Source: Globodera rostochiensis
Taxonomy: Eukaryota > Nematoda > Chromadorea > Rhabditida > Heteroderidae
Direction: 5' to 3'
DNA: 64,000 nucleotides
Assembly (NCBI GenBank): GCA_018350325.1
Contig: JAEVLN010000010.1
Location: 1,550,001-1,614,000, forward strand
The notes under the pieces were generated by a model. That model searched no databases, was not told the origin of the DNA, and saw only the letters and a list, made by a program, of their open reading frames with translations. Made by a program: the position numbers and the translations under genes. Shown piece after piece: positions 10,641 through 23,457 of this stretch; the first letter of the stretch is position 1; every line of letters begins with the position of its first letter.

Positions 10641-13202
10641 CTATTTTTTGTTTTCTTTTTTTTCTTGCGATGTTAGCGTAGCAAGTTCCTCATTTTCTTC
10701 TTCTATATTTTGCATATTTTCAAGCAATAAATTACCAGACGCTTTGGGACTAAATTTGAATGAAAAGATTATCGATAAAGCATTTTGGGCTTTCATAATA
10801 TTTGCTTCCGAATTTTGTCGATTTAGCAAAAAATTTTGAAGCCATTTCCGGATATATTCAACAATTGGATTTTCAATTAATTCTTCGCCTCTAATTTCAA
10901 CAAATTTTTCTTCCAAAAGTTGAACATTATTGTGCTGGAAAGCAATTTCTTCAAGCAATTTTCTCACTTTCTCTTCTTTTTCTCTCAAATATTTCATGAT
11001 GTATTTGATTCCAAATTCCGCTTGTTTCTGTTTAAATGCGTCGTCAGCATTTGATCCATTTGAAATTTGGAACAATTTGGAAATTGAATTAAAATACAAA
11101 TTTGAAAAAGAATCCGGCACGCGTTCGAATCGCGACGGGACCAGTACTGTCTTAAATGGGAGCATAAAACTAGCCGGTTTTATACTTATTTATTTTTAAT
11201 TTATGTAAATTGTTTTAATCTTTATTTACCATCACGCTTTTTAGTCCTTGGTTGCAAAATGGACAGCGAAGCTCCCTAATGCAATTATCAAACCTAAAAA
11301 ATGTAATTATTTTATTAAATTATTTTACAAACCATTTTTTGACGCAGTCTTTATGAAATATATGCTAAAATTAGTCAAAATTTAAAGTATAATATTAAAA
11401 ATATTAATATTATATTTACCGCGGATTTGTTGCCATTTTCTCCATGCAATTTTATAATGAATTGGCTCTCAATTATTGGATCTAAGCATATTGTGCAAAT
11501 ATCTTTAGTTTCATTAGCAATTTTGAGTGTATCCAATGAATATTTACTCTGAAATTTATTCACTTTTTAATTTCATAAGAAATGGCCCAATTCGAAATTA
11601 CAAATAAACTTTAAAAACCTCTTCGTATTGATAAATGTTTAATTCAATAAAAATAATTTTGTTGTGAAAAAAACGAGTTAAATTTATTGGTATTGAGAGT
11701 CGATATTCCGATAACTAAAAGTTGTTGAAATTATGTGAAAACTTTTATTAAAGTTTTTACCGAATTTGATGCATTTTCATCATTTATTTTGTCAAGCGTG
11801 GCATAGCCCAAAAATTCTTTTTGAATTTCCGAGTTTTCATTTTCTAAGTGAGCGTATAAAAATGCGTGATAATTGCCCGAATCTTTTTCCGATTCAATGA
11901 AAATCCGCCGATTCCACCAAAGCCCCTGAGGCGCAAAACTGCCCAAATTGATCAAATATCGCCTTGAAAAGTCTGGTTTGAAGAGCAACACTTGATTGGA
12001 TATGATCATTGACCGATTGGCGTCAGTCTCGAGAAGTACATCGAAGTAAAACGAATGTTGGTCTAATTCACCGTTAACTTTGACTTCAAAATTACCGTTT
12101 TTTAAATCCATGCGATTGCCATCGACCGAATTGAGTAAATTGACTTTGATTGTGCGAGTTGGATTTACCATTTTATAATGAATGCACAATTTTAGTTCTG
12201 CTATCTTTGAACTTTCCAAATTTTGAAGTGAAAATGGTGTATTTGTGTTGAAGAAGCCCGAGCATTCTGCTTTAATTTGGGTTGTCCAAAGTAAAAATAA
12301 TCCAAAATAGATGCCAAGGATGTACCAGTAAGTTAAATTTGCATAATGCATGGTATGAATAATAATCCAAATGCAAAAAGCAAGAAAAATTGTGACAATA
12401 ATAAGAACTACACATTTTATCCTTCTCACATCATTTACTCGGGAATTTTCACGTTTTTGCCTATGCCCATAAACGGATGACAATGCTTTATTTTTGCCAA
12501 AATTTTCCACTTTTAAAGCTAAAAATAACAAATAAATAAAACAAGAAAATTAAAAAAATATCCATAAAACCTTTCAGTGAATTAAAAAATTCGTTGAGTC
12601 CCAAATAAAAATGTGAAGTGATTTTTTCCATATTTTGATTTGAAAACTTTTTGAATAATTCTGTTTTCAATACATTTAAATTTGTTTTCAAACTATTTTG
12701 ATTTGCTTTCAGCGATTTTTGAATATTTTTCTTTATATTTTTATCATCTGCCAATTTTTTAACCAAATTTATGGCCATATTTTCAATCTTTTCCGCCGCC
12801 TTTTCAATGCTTTTTCCATTGCTCAATTCCAAACAAAAATCTTTTTGTATTTTTTGAGCATTTAAATTCTTTTCCAAAATGAAATCATTCATTTTAAATT
12901 TAATTTCAAATAATTCGCAGCACAAAACGCCATTAATATACTTTTGAAGCAATTCATCAGAGAGTTGACGATCAGAAGCAAAAAAAGCTTTTTGAGCCGA
13001 CTCAAGCAAATAATTTGCCGTTGCAATCGGATCTGAATTTTAATTTTAATATTTAACTTTATATAATTAAACTTTTTCCTAAACCTTTTGGGCATTTTGT
13101 TGCGTTGCATTTTTGTCCAATCAAAGTTAGCGAAATTATTACGCAAAGGAATATTTCGTTTTTCAAAAGTAATTGAAACATAATCAATTAATTTGCCAAA
13201 AT
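10641..13202 (-). CDS. Membrane-anchored RING-like protein, copy 2 of tandem family
   Basis: Exons 13143-13202, 12571-13032, 11761-12518, 11619-11714, 11420-11548, 11333-11364, 11230-11293 and 10641-11150 join in consistent phase to about 702 residues. The order is: helical region (SAQKAFFASDRQLSDE), two hydrophobic segments (VVLIIVTIFLAFCIWII; YWYILGIYFGLFLLW), beta-rich domain with FAPQGLWWNRRIFIE, YQYEE exon, RING-like finger (CTIC, HIFHKDC, CPFC) and a charged helical tail rich in Glu and Lys. The usual third Cys is Ser (S-A-H). An apparent third hydrophobic run near 12520-12570 is an intron, not protein. The first coding exon and start are not identified. The tandem duplication with copy 1 covers at least 10420-13202 against 3130-5797. 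A ubiquitin-ligase role is possible but not certain. Confidence 0.65.
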
Positions 13203-13479
13203 CTGTTTTAAGTTTGAGTATTTCTTCTCAATTTAAAATATATACATAAACTCATTAATGAATTATGGTTTTCGAAAAAAATGCTGATTGAATTAAAAAT
13301 GAATAACTGCAAGTTGGACTATTGGGTGATGGACTAATTTTTTACAATTTTATTTAAAATATAGCTTTTAATGTGAATGCTTCGCCTATAAATCAGTTTA
13401 TTCTTCATTATTTTATTAATCAATATGGATTTTGTTTTTCCACGAACAAATTGTATTGGGATTAAACAACAAAAAAATA

Positions 13480-13740
13480 CGTAGCATCCGTTTTAGTCCC
13501 GGTCAAAAAAACGGGACTAGGGACAAAAATAAAGATTTGAAAAACCGGGACCATTTACTTAACGCGTTTTAGAAAAATTGGGAATAAATTTAGTCTCAAG
13601 GGGCCATATCAGTACTGGTCCCAGTTTCGTACTACGCTACTTGAAACTAGTGTAAGCCGGAACGGGCACCAGTACTGAAATGTCTTTTCTGGGACTGAAA
13701 TTTAGTCCCGGTTTTCCCATTGAAACGGTGCTAATTGCTA
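13480..13740. mobile_element. Foldback insertion with GTCCCGG/CCGGGAC words
   Basis: The ends form an imperfect inverted repeat (AGCATCCGTTTTAGTCCCGG against the complement of CCGGTTTTCCCATTGAAACGGTGCT), and the interior repeats GGGACTA/TAGTCCC and GGGACC several times. There is no coding capacity. The flanking bases 13203-13479 show no gene. Confidence 0.5.
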
Positions 13741-14529
13741 TCTGTCTGTAGTTTCAAACGACGTTGCAATAAAATTCTCCAAGTCTGCGAACCCAAATGA
13801 TGATGCAACGTAATAAATCTACTTTTTACAAAATTCGACTATGTTCAAACAAAATAAGACTTTTAATTTGCGTCATACATATTTGTAAAATGGTTGAATT
13901 ACGTTATCAAATGATAGGAAATGAGACTAACATTATTTTGATAATATTTATTTCCTCCCAATACAATTTGTTGCTTCTGCATAGAATATACGTAATCAAT
14001 CATTTATGAAAAAGAAAATCAATATTGATTAATAAAATGATGAAGAATAAAATGAGTGTATATGTCAAAAGATTTGCATTCACATCTAAACATTGCTAAT
14101 ATTTTTAATAAAATGTAAAATTATACCACCACCCAATGGTCCAATCCAGTTTTGGCAAAATCGGACTAAAACATAGTTATTTTTTTGTTAAACGATAGTC
14201 GATATTTCAAATTGGCCCCAGACCCATACTTTCAGTGGTTTTATTGAAAGACAAACTCTAGCCCCATTCTCTGAATCAATCAAAAATATTATTTTTGATA
14301 AATAGATTTATTTCAATTTTTTTTTTAATCTGTTACAAAACAATGCAGTAAAAACTGATTCTGACTGCTTCATGATCCAGAGGACATAAATCGGAAATTG
14401 CTGTAAATCAGCAACTAAAAGTGTTAGCACATATGTGAAAATTTTGTTTCATTATTTATAGTTCTATTAAGAAAAGATTCACTTAAACACAAAAAAAAAA
14501 CATTTTTCTTTTTAGATTTAAAAACAATT
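13741..14529. other. Upstream region of the first secreted kinase gene
   Basis: AT-rich and without a convincing ORF. The last 60 bases before 14530 include a TTTTTCTTTTTAG tract directly upstream of the ATG, which could be a trans-splice acceptor for the downstream gene. Confidence 0.4.
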
Positions 14530-17500
14530 ATGATAGAAATATTGTTAATTGTGTTGTCTACTTTTATGAATTGTGCTCATGGAGACAGTCCATCAAAATT
14601 CATCGCTCGTCCGCCCTTAATACGTCGAGGAGCCATTCAACATCCGCATGAAATGAACGCACACATCAACAAACAAAATGATGGCGACAACTTTCGTGAT
14701 TTCTTTGACACATATTCGAATAATTGGAAGTTCAGAAAAATGGATAGTGAAGAATCCGAAAACGAAAAAGAAGACCCCCCAATTCATTTTAACACCAAAA
14801 AAAGTCCGCATATTGCTGCGACAGCTTACAACAAGCACCCGCATACTGTACATGATGAAAATGATGAATATCATCACCAGCATACTGTAGATTCTGCTGG
14901 CAATCAAAATGCCAGTGTAGTAAATTTTATCAAAAAACTTTCACGCAACGCAAATGTAGGAGGCGGAAACACTGTTTTTAACAACAAACAACCGCTGCAA
15001 CCATCGAATGTTGTCAACAGGCAACCGCTGCACGAGCATGCAGTCAATTTGCACAACAAATTGACGTCGCTTTCTGACAATTTTGGCAACAATTTGCCAA
15101 AAGTAAATAATGCAAAAAGTGTGCCACCATTGAATATGGTGGTTACTACTGTAAATAAACGTTCAAAACCCGAGCATGCTGCACCACAAAAAGTTGCTGC
15201 AAATGCCGTCAACAAATCACCATCGCGGCAACCAGCGGCACACGGCGTCAATGTTGCCATCAAAGCTCCGCTACAAGAGTACCAAAACACTTCTTCAGTA
15301 CAACATGTAGTGAAGCATATGCCTATGCAAGCACTGGATGATGTTGGCATAAGCAAATCAACCAGAATAAAAGCTCCGCCGCCACCAGCCATGTTGCCTA
15401 AAGTAAAACAAATTATTGCAATAAATTCATTTTACAAAATTATAAATCGTTAATTTTTAATAATGATTTATTTTTAATTTAAATTTCAAACTGTAATACA
15501 ACATTTAAAACTCGGCCTTATCGGAATTTGTATATCAAAATAAGTCCAAATGGGTTTTATTTTTTATTTTGGTACCCTTAGCTTTAAAAAGAGGGGGTGG
15601 AGCGTACTGAGCACTTATGAAAATTAAATTTAAGTTTAAATAAAAAGTATTTTTTATTTTTGAATTTAGCTAAATCCAATGAAAAAAAGAGAAATAATTT
15701 CACTAATGTCAACAAGCTTTTACAGTTAGCAGCTGTGAAAACGCCAAAAATCCCTAGCAATAAAGCGCCACGTACACCTGCCACTCCCGCAAAAAAGCGT
15801 TTATACACACCGAGAAACAATTTTGAGGCTGAAATCATCGAAACAAGAGATACTTTGGTCAAACAACAAAAAAGGTATTTTCATATTGGCAAGAATTTAA
15901 AATTTTAATTAAGAACATTTAAATATTAAATAATACACATTACAAAATGAATTTATTTTTTATTTTTAAGGAAATCAGCGAATCCCTTCAAAGTCATTAA
16001 AAATCAACAAGAAGGATCATTTTTAGATTTAGAAAACATTCCAAACCTTCATGAAGTTGGACACCTCAAAGATAAATGTGGTCATTTTTATTTGAGTGAG
16101 CTGAAATTGTTCAAAATGAAAAACAAAAATGGACGTCTCAATTCGTTTTATGTTCTACCAAAGCCGGTTAGTGGCGGCGCAACGTCTAAGGTAACAAAAA
16201 TCCAAGTTAAAAAATTTTACAAAAAAAAAAAAAGATCTGAGCTATATCATGTCTAAATTATGTTTGTGATGAACGTACAAATGATGCTAAGTTGAATTGG
16301 TCTAAAATTCTTTTTCTTTAAAAACGTTTCTAGAAAAAAAACTTTAACAAAGAAATTAATATAAAATTTTCCAAAAAAAAGACCTGACCAGATCATGTCT
16401 AAATTGTTTGTGGTGAAGGTACAAATTATGCAAAGTTAAATTGGAAAAAAATAAATACGTTTCTAGATTAAACTTTAATTAAAATAAAAGAAATTAATAT
16501 AAAAATTTACAAAAAAAACCTGAGCTCGGATCATGTGTAATTGTGTCCCGAGTTTTAGAAAATCTCGAATTAGGCTTTTGACCAACCATAATTTGCCAAA
16601 AGGTTGATGGTTTTTGGAATAAATGTTTTCAAATTTTCAAGAGATAAAGCAGTTTTTAACGAAACATTGTTTATGAATTTTTGCTTTAAAGTTGTTGGCA
16701 CTTTTCTTCAATTTAAAACAATAAATCAACTTAATATTTACTTACACTTTCAATTTAAAAACAAACAAATAACAGGTTTTTCATGCAAGTCCAATTGACG
16801 CTGTGGACATGGACGGAAAGCAAATCACAAACTGTGTGGCGATAAAGTCGGTTATGCTCAATTTTACTAAAGCACCGCAAGAAGTGATTGAAGGGTTTGA
16901 GAAAGAGGAACACTTTTTGATGATGTTCAGGGGCAAGCCAAGCGTTACGCACATTGTGCATCTCCATGACATGTAATTACATAATTAATACCAATTAAAA
17001 AGACAAATACCTAATACATTTTTTGGTTGACCCAAAAATTGCGAATTTTTTTTATAACAACAAAATTTTAATTGTATTTAAAAAATGCTACCTATTTTGG
17101 CATATTTTGTGAAAAATTGATACAAATTATAAAACAAAATTTAAATTCTTTAATTGACCCAAAAATCGCTAATTTTTTTATAACAACAAAATTTTAATTG
17201 AATTTAATACAAAAATGTGTGCTATTTTGGCATATTAAAGGATAAAAGATTATGAAAAAAATCGGCTTATCATCATCCTGGAGTTGGGCAAACACGATCT
17301 GATGAAACGCTTGCAGTTGATGCGAAACCAGTGGAAACTTTATTGGGGTTCCACAAAAACGAGCATTGATGTACAGATCAAAAAGTTGTTGTGGCAAGTG
17401 CTTGAAGCGGTTGATGAGATGCATAGCAGTAAGTTTGGAACAATAAAAAGAGAGTTAATCTAAGACAAAAAATCAACCAAATTCTCGAAAAAAACAGGAG

Positions 17501-19493
17501 ATTTTGTGAAATTCTAAGCAATATTATCATGATGCGCTGGTTGGTTGGTCTTTTTGGGTTATTGACCAATAATGCGGGGATTTTGAATCCATTTTAGATG
17601 ATATATTGTATAATTCTGTGATTTTGACATTTTTATCCCCTCTATTCCGGTATTTTAAAAATTTATTTGGTATTTCGGAGTCTGAAAATGATAGACATGG
17701 GGGGGGGAACTTAAAATTTATTAAGATAGCAAAATTGTGTTATACTTATATTTAAACGAATTTTCATTTGGCTAAAATCAACGGACTTCTTAGATTTGTC
17801 AATTAAAAATATATATTTTTTAAATAATAATATTAATTTTTTTGTGTTCAGAAGCAATTCACTTGGATATGAAACCTGACAATTTGCTGTTTGTCGAAAT
17901 AAAAGATAATTTTGGGCGAAAAAAGAACGAAATTTTGAAGGTCATTGACTTTGGGGGCAGTGAAATAATCGATCCATCAAATGACAAATCGAATGAAGTG
18001 GCATCCGTGGCCAATGTGTGCCGGTTGCGCAAAGGCATGTGGAGTGACGACAGATATAGCAGCCCGGAGCAAAACAATGCTTGCCTTGAGCACGGACCGG
18101 ACATCTTTCCGGTAATGGCAAAAAAAGGATTCTAAGAATCGAAAAAAAAAATCCAATAAAGGTGCTAAAATAATGTAGAAATTCGTTTTTTTCACAAAAA
18201 ATATTTTGTTGTTACAAAACACTCAAAATTTCCGTTCTGTAAAAAATGGAAAAAATTTTTTCTCAAAAAATATTTTGTTGTTACAAAAGTCTCAAAATTT
18301 CCATTCTGTAAAAAATGGATTCTAAAATCAAAAAAAATTCAAAAGGTGCCAAATAATGTAAACTTTTTTTACATCTATTTAAACAAAAAATTTAAAAGAT
18401 TTTGTTGTTACAAAAACACTCTATTTCCGTTCTGTCAAAAATTGTCTTTTTTTTCTTGATACTGTTTACTTAAATTTTCTCATATTTTGTTGATCCAACA
18501 AATTTGGATTTTTGTCCAATTTATGACGGAATAAAAACATCGTGAAAAAAGCATTAAATAATTTTTTTCAGATTTCCACAAAAGCTGACATTTGGTCCGT
18601 TGGCGTGATGCTTGCCGAATTTTTGCTGATGACACCAAATTTTCCCGAAATTGATCCAATCGTGATAAAGCGGTCCAGTGAGGCGAACAACATTTACAAC
18701 GCCGTGCTTGCCATCAATCATTCACATTATACAATTTCGCCGACGGGCAATGCGACACGCAAACAGAGCGCGGAATATTTGGCCAAAATGCACGACATTT
18801 ACCCCCAATTCTACGCAATAATCAAGGTAAAATTGAAAAACAAACAAAAAAAAAACGAAATATCGAAAAGGCGGTTTGCTAAATTCTTCAAAAAAAAAGA
18901 AATTAACAAATTGGGAGGATTCACCTAAAAATATTGAAATCTTTTGTCAAAAAGCACGTCTCAACCAAAATTCAAACAATAAATCAATATATCATTAAAA
19001 TTTCTGATCTGATGGCCATCTTTAGGGGTGCATTTTCATCCCCCTTCCCGGCGGGGATGGGACCGAGGATCCCCGTTTTCGGGGATGGGCAAACCTGGGA
19101 ACGGGGACGGGGATGAAAATTGCCGGGGATCCCCGGTCGGTTTCCCCAGTCCCCGTCCCCCCCCCCCCCCCCGGCGGCGACCCCCCTAGTTAAAACACGA
19201 TAAATTTTTATAAAAATGGAAAAGAATTTAATAATTTAATTTACACAAAAAAAAATCTGCAAATTTATAAGGCATGTTTGAATATAAACCCACGACAACG
19301 GCCAACAGCGAAGGGAATTATGGATTTTTTAAAAGGAAAATGCCAATTTCAAACGGATATGGATGTTATTTTTGAAGGGCAACGGCACAAACGATCGGCA
19401 CATATTACGGCACAGGTTGGGGCAAGAAAAATGCATATTTTGGAAGCACTGAAATATTGCGATACCGGCCTTGTTGATGAAACGAAAAATTAA
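14530..19493 (+). CDS. Predicted secreted protein kinase with long low-complexity N-terminus
   Basis: Exon 1 (14530-15402) starts with a signal peptide (MIEILLIVLSTFMNCAHG), followed by about 270 residues rich in His, Asn, Pro and Val. Kinase exons follow: about 15648-15874, 15971-16190, 16776-16972, 17241-17428, 17852-18111, 18572-18826 and 19272-19493, all in phase, giving about 813 residues. Visible kinase landmarks are VAIK (beta-3 Lys), LIIILELG (hinge), HLDMKPDN (catalytic loop, HLD instead of HRD), DFG, SPEQ, DIWSVG and NPRQRPT. So all catalytic residues are present. The HDY-x-ILELG region and domain spacing resemble TTK/Mps1-type dual-specificity kinases, but no database check was possible. 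The exon 1 to exon 2 joint is the weak point: the phase-compatible acceptor (AAAAAG at 15647) is poor, while the better TTTAG at 15669 is out of phase. A sister gene lies at 30.2-33.6 kb. Confidence 0.65.
19025..19190. repeat. GC-rich palindromic insertion (GGGGATCCCC words) with C run
   Basis: Lies in the last intron of the kinase gene. GCATTTTCATCCCC at the left and GGGGATGAAAATTGC further right form an inverted pair, the interior repeats GGGGATGGG and GGATCCCC, and a C run of about 16 follows at about 19154-19171. Confidence 0.55.
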
Positions 19494-19564
19494 TTTTTTT
19501 TTTGATTTTTTTGTTATATTTCAATGGGGTTTATATGTATGGTATTGTTATGTGGTCTATAATA

Positions 19565-19770
19565 GAGACCGGCAAAATCAAATTTGCGGATCCTGTTGCA
19601 GGATTGGGATTCAAATTTTGGATTAATCCTGCAAATTCTGCAAGGATCCTGCAGTATTAATCCTGCAAATTCTGCAATCCTGCAAGGATCTTGCAGTATT
19701 AATCCTACAAATGCCCAAAAAGTGCCGGATTGCGGATCAGATCTTGCAAAATACTGCGCCGGACTCTAGT
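19565..19770. mobile_element. Short insertion made of TCCTGCA/TGCAGGA words
   Basis: Begins ATAGAGACCGGCAAA and ends GCGCCGGACTCTAGTC, an imperfect inverted repeat (CCGG plus CTCTA). The interior repeats AATCCTGCAAATTCTGCA two to three times and includes palindromic GGATCCTGCAG. No ORF of interest. Confidence 0.5.
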
Positions 19771-20500
19771 CTAAATAATGAGTTAAATTTTATTAGATTT
19801 CACCGCTTCCTACGAGTGTCGAAAACACAATAACTTTCTTCAAATTTGCCCGGTTCACTCGTAAAGCATACCAAATGATAGCTAAGATTCTTAAGAAGCT
19901 GTCTTCAAAAACCGTAGCTTAACGATCGAGAACCGTCCACTCAAGACTAATGGCCAAAAGTCAAAAAATTGTCAGTTTTCTTGACTTTTTTTTGTTGAGA
20001 TTTGTTAAATCGCAAGCTTTGCGATAGCTTCAGTTCATTTAAAGATTTCATTTGGTATCCTTACGACTTGAAGGAATTTATAAAAATTTTTGGCACTCGG
20101 ACCGCAAACGGATTTTTCGTGTAGTTCGATATATTTATTTGTATCACTTTGTTTTTCGGTTATAAAGTTTTATCATTTTAATAAATTTTTCTTAATATCA
20201 ATTTCAATTCATGTAACAAGATTTATCCAGTATTCCAAATCAATTAAAAAATTCAAAAAACTTAACACACCAATTGCAAATTTTAAAGCTAATTAATTAT
20301 GTTTTAATTAAAAATTAAGAAATTTATATTAACCAGAGGTTGGAATCTGCCTAAAGCAGGATCAAAAGGCTACATATTTGGAATGCACAATAAAAAACAC
20401 AGAATATTTACAAAATAAGCAATTATTTACATAATTACCATCCTATAAATGAATTAAGTGAAATGGGAAAAAATTAAATGTTTACAAATGTATTGAGTTT
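19771..20500. other. Intergenic, no gene seen
   Basis: Moderately AT-rich DNA. A patch at 19800-20120 (AATAACTTTCTTCAAATTTG; CTTACGACTTGAAGG) looks like old transposon sequence but has no intact ends or ORF. Confidence 0.4.
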
Positions 20501-20519
20501 TCATAAATCTTAGATTTGA

Positions 20520-22938
20520 AAAAATTCATTGGGGTAAGAAAGAGCACGTGCAGCGAAATCGCCCAGATCGAACGCGCTCAGAACAGCGAGTGAAGATTGT
20601 GGAAGAGCAAATCACTACCAGCCAAAGTCAGGTTGTTACAGAAGAAGTGCGTTTGGCGGCGAGTGGGGCAAGGGGGGGGGGTATGTTCATACCGGTAGTT
20701 GTTTATATTTGCAGCATCTCCTTCCCACTCTCAACGAGCCCGACGCATCGGTTGTTGACGACACTGTTAACAGCGCCTTGCACATCCCTACTATCACGAA
20801 CATCGACGAGGCGTCTGCTCAGACTACTCCTGCGCACTTCGGGCTTGACAACGTGATCAATCATCCCTCTCTTGACCAGACCGCTCCGAATTTCGGCTTG
20901 AATCAGGCGTCTGCGAGTGCGAAGCTGAATGATGAATCGGGGATCACCCCGCACCGCCTTCTTGTGGACGAATCCTACGGCAGCGATAGTCAGGTGTTTG
21001 TTGTGGGGTTTTATCTCTATCGTTATTAGCGTTTGATAATCTCTAAAATTTCCCCACCCGAACAGGAGCAGAGTGGGAGTGGCCAACGTAAACGACGCAA
21101 AAAATCCACACCGCCGCAGGACCGGAGTGCCGTAATCAAAAAAAGCATGCAGAAAGTGCATCTCTACTCTACTTCTGAGTCTTCATCTGAAGAAGAAGAA
21201 GAGTCTTCATCTGAAGAAGAAGAAGAGCAGACCACTCCAGCTAAGGCGTCTGCCGGCAAAAAGAACGCTCAACAGCCCAACATGGCTGAGGTTTACTTTT
21301 TCAACACATATTCTAACATTTTCTATCCCGAATAGGCGATGCTGGCCTTCATGGACAAACCGCTGCTCCCAAAGCAGACTTCGAAACCCAAGAACACTCA
21401 ACAGCACAACATGGACGAGGTTTACTTTTTTGACATATCCTACCATCCTCTACCTCGAACAGGTGCTGGACTTGCTGCGCAAACCGCTGCCCCCCAAGCA
21501 GACTTCGAAACCCAAGAACACTCAACAGCCCAACATGGCCGAGGTTTGCTTTTTTGACATATCCTACCATCCTCTACCTCGAACAGGTGCTGGACTTGCT
21601 GCGCAAACCGCTGCTCCCCAAGCAGACTTCGAAAAACAGAACGCGTGCTCCATCGGTGGTTGGTTTTTTGTCTGTCTGGCTTTGTACTGCTTTCTTAAGG
21701 ATTCGAAGAAGACTATCTCGACCCCAAATGCGGGAAATGACTACAACAAGGCGTCTGTGAAACCAAAGTTGAGAGCTCCATCGGCGGTTCGAGTTGTTTT
21801 TTGTTTCATTTTTGTATTGCTCACTCTGATTTTAAAGGACTTTCTTCCAAATGACCAGGCTTCTGCGGCGAGTCAACAGCGTGACGATTCCTCCACCGAC
21901 GAGGTTAAGGTTTATGCTAGTGAGATGTCACTTTGCAAACTTCAGATGATACCAGAGGGTTACGTGCCCAAACCACTGGGAACAATGAAAGCAAGGGCTA
22001 TCCGGGACCGGGAACTTGTTTCACCGCCGGCTAAAAAGATGTCAGCGGGACCCAATGCGGGAAATGGTCGTGAGGCGTCTGCGGCGAGAAGTCCTTCGAA
22101 GACGAAAAAACCACCCAGCGAGCGTAAATCGTCGGAGGAGGAAAGTAGCGACTCATCTGTGGAGGTTGGGCCTACGCGCAATGAGCAGTCCAAGCGCACA
22201 CCGACTCCACGACAGGCGTCTGCGCGTTTGGGTGAAGTGAATGTGGATGCAGATCCGCCTGTCGAGAACGAGGACGATACCGACTCATCAAACGAGGTTT
22301 TGACTTTGCTAATAGTTTAACTGACATAAACCCCTAGGCGTCTGCTCCTAAGGCGCCGCCGCGCGGACGTAAGCCTGGTGTGAAGAAAAGTCGTCGACGC
22401 CGCTTGACGCCTCACCAGCGCGAAAAAGTGAGTTCCCACTGATAAAAGCGTCTGCGATTTTTATTTATACAGAATAAACTTTTGTACTTTTATTTAAAAC
22501 GACTTTTGTGTCGGCATTGCCTTTATACCGGTACTAAGATACCGGATTACAATATATATTATACATACCGGTAGATGGGTTCCGATGTACACACGGTACT
22601 CAGCTACCGGTGTGTATTCATTGGTACTTACTGTTCAATGCATTTGTGATCGCGGAGAGGTGTGGGGGGGGGGTGGGGGATAAGGTTTCGGTATAATTGG
22701 AAATCCAAGCGTTATACATTTATTAAATTTATAGCCGCCTCATGGATACCACGACTGTGCCGCCTGCTCGACCCCGCTCTACCACGCCGGCAAAGGACGA
22801 AAACCTTGGATCCATGACGAAATGCGAAAATGCTCGCGCTGCAGAAAATACTGCTGCGTCGATGACAAAGACGGTTGCTTCTTCGTGGATGATGGCACCG
22901 GCAAGCTGATCTGCTCTAAATGCGTAGTGAATCAATAG
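20520..22938 (+). CDS. Acidic AT-hook protein with C-terminal Cys-rich zinc-binding domain
   Basis: Exons: 5' part about 20520-20680 (no ATG found, so the true start lies upstream), 20715-20993, 21066-21290, 21336-21419, 21463-21543, 21587-21655, 21700-21786, 21838-22296, 22338-22427 and 22735-22938. Every exon from the second on is a multiple of three and every intron among them is phase 0; most introns are only 41-72 bases. The protein is low-complexity, with Ser/Glu acidic runs (SSSEEEEE), basic patches, an AT-hook-like PRGRKPG followed by KKSRRRR, and a last exon with CAAC, CSRC, CC and CSKC pairs that could bind zinc. It is probably a chromatin or DNA-binding nuclear protein. A ten-base G run at the first donor breaks the phase with exon 2 and may be a sequencing error. 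AATAAA at 22473 lies within the last intron, so a shorter form ending at 22442 is also possible. Confidence 0.6.
21291..21655 (+). repeat. Triplicated intron-exon unit of about 124 bp
   Basis: Three consecutive units each consist of a 43-45 base intron (GTTTACTTTTTTGACATATC-like) and a 69-84 base exon carrying KPLLPKQTSK. Units two and three are nearly identical. The third exon switches after the QTSK codons to a different end (NRTRAPS). The duplication adds whole phase-0 exons, so the frame is preserved. Confidence 0.85.
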
Positions 22939-23457
22939 GCGTCTGCGCCTTCTGCGTACTAATTTACCGCTCACCCACATGTTACTGTCACTCCCACTCC
23001 CTAACATCCTAACGATCTCACGAAAAAGCTTTTATTTCTAGTGTGTTAGGCATCTGCGTCTATTTGGTTGTTTCACAAATAAATTTTATATTATGCTCTC
23101 CACGGACGTGTAAAAATACGGCTAATAATGGCCCAAAGTGTTGCTTTTTGAATGGGCCATTGTCAATTTTTTCACACCGCCTTTGTTTATGTGCTTTTGA
23201 ATTTGGACTGAAGTGCACCGCGCCCGGATCGCTTTCCGTCATATTGATGCAGATGCACATAGTCGAATTTTTGGCGTCATTATTCAATTCAAAAAGGCAC
23301 AGTTGATGCAAAATCAAGTTGCCAAATCAATTTTATTTATTGTTAAGCCTTTTGTTGTTAGCTTATTTCACGACCAACGCTAGCTAAGGCCGATGATTTT
23401 TGCAATCTTTCACATCATCCAAATTTTGTAAAGCCAGTCCTTTATTTTTTAGATCTG
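22939..23457. other. Gap between the AT-hook gene and the next gene
   Basis: Contains two copies of the AGGCGTCTGC-type motif (22939, 23050). A minus-strand frame at 23060-23317 has several Cys residues but no start context or recognisable domain. A TTTATTTTTTAG tract at 23441-23452 just precedes the next ATG. Confidence 0.4.

Noticed and set aside
12520..12570. Apparent transmembrane helix in RING copy 2
   Set aside because: The Phe/Leu/Ile-rich stretch is a T-rich intron with a proper donor and TTTTTAG acceptor; removing it keeps the frame.
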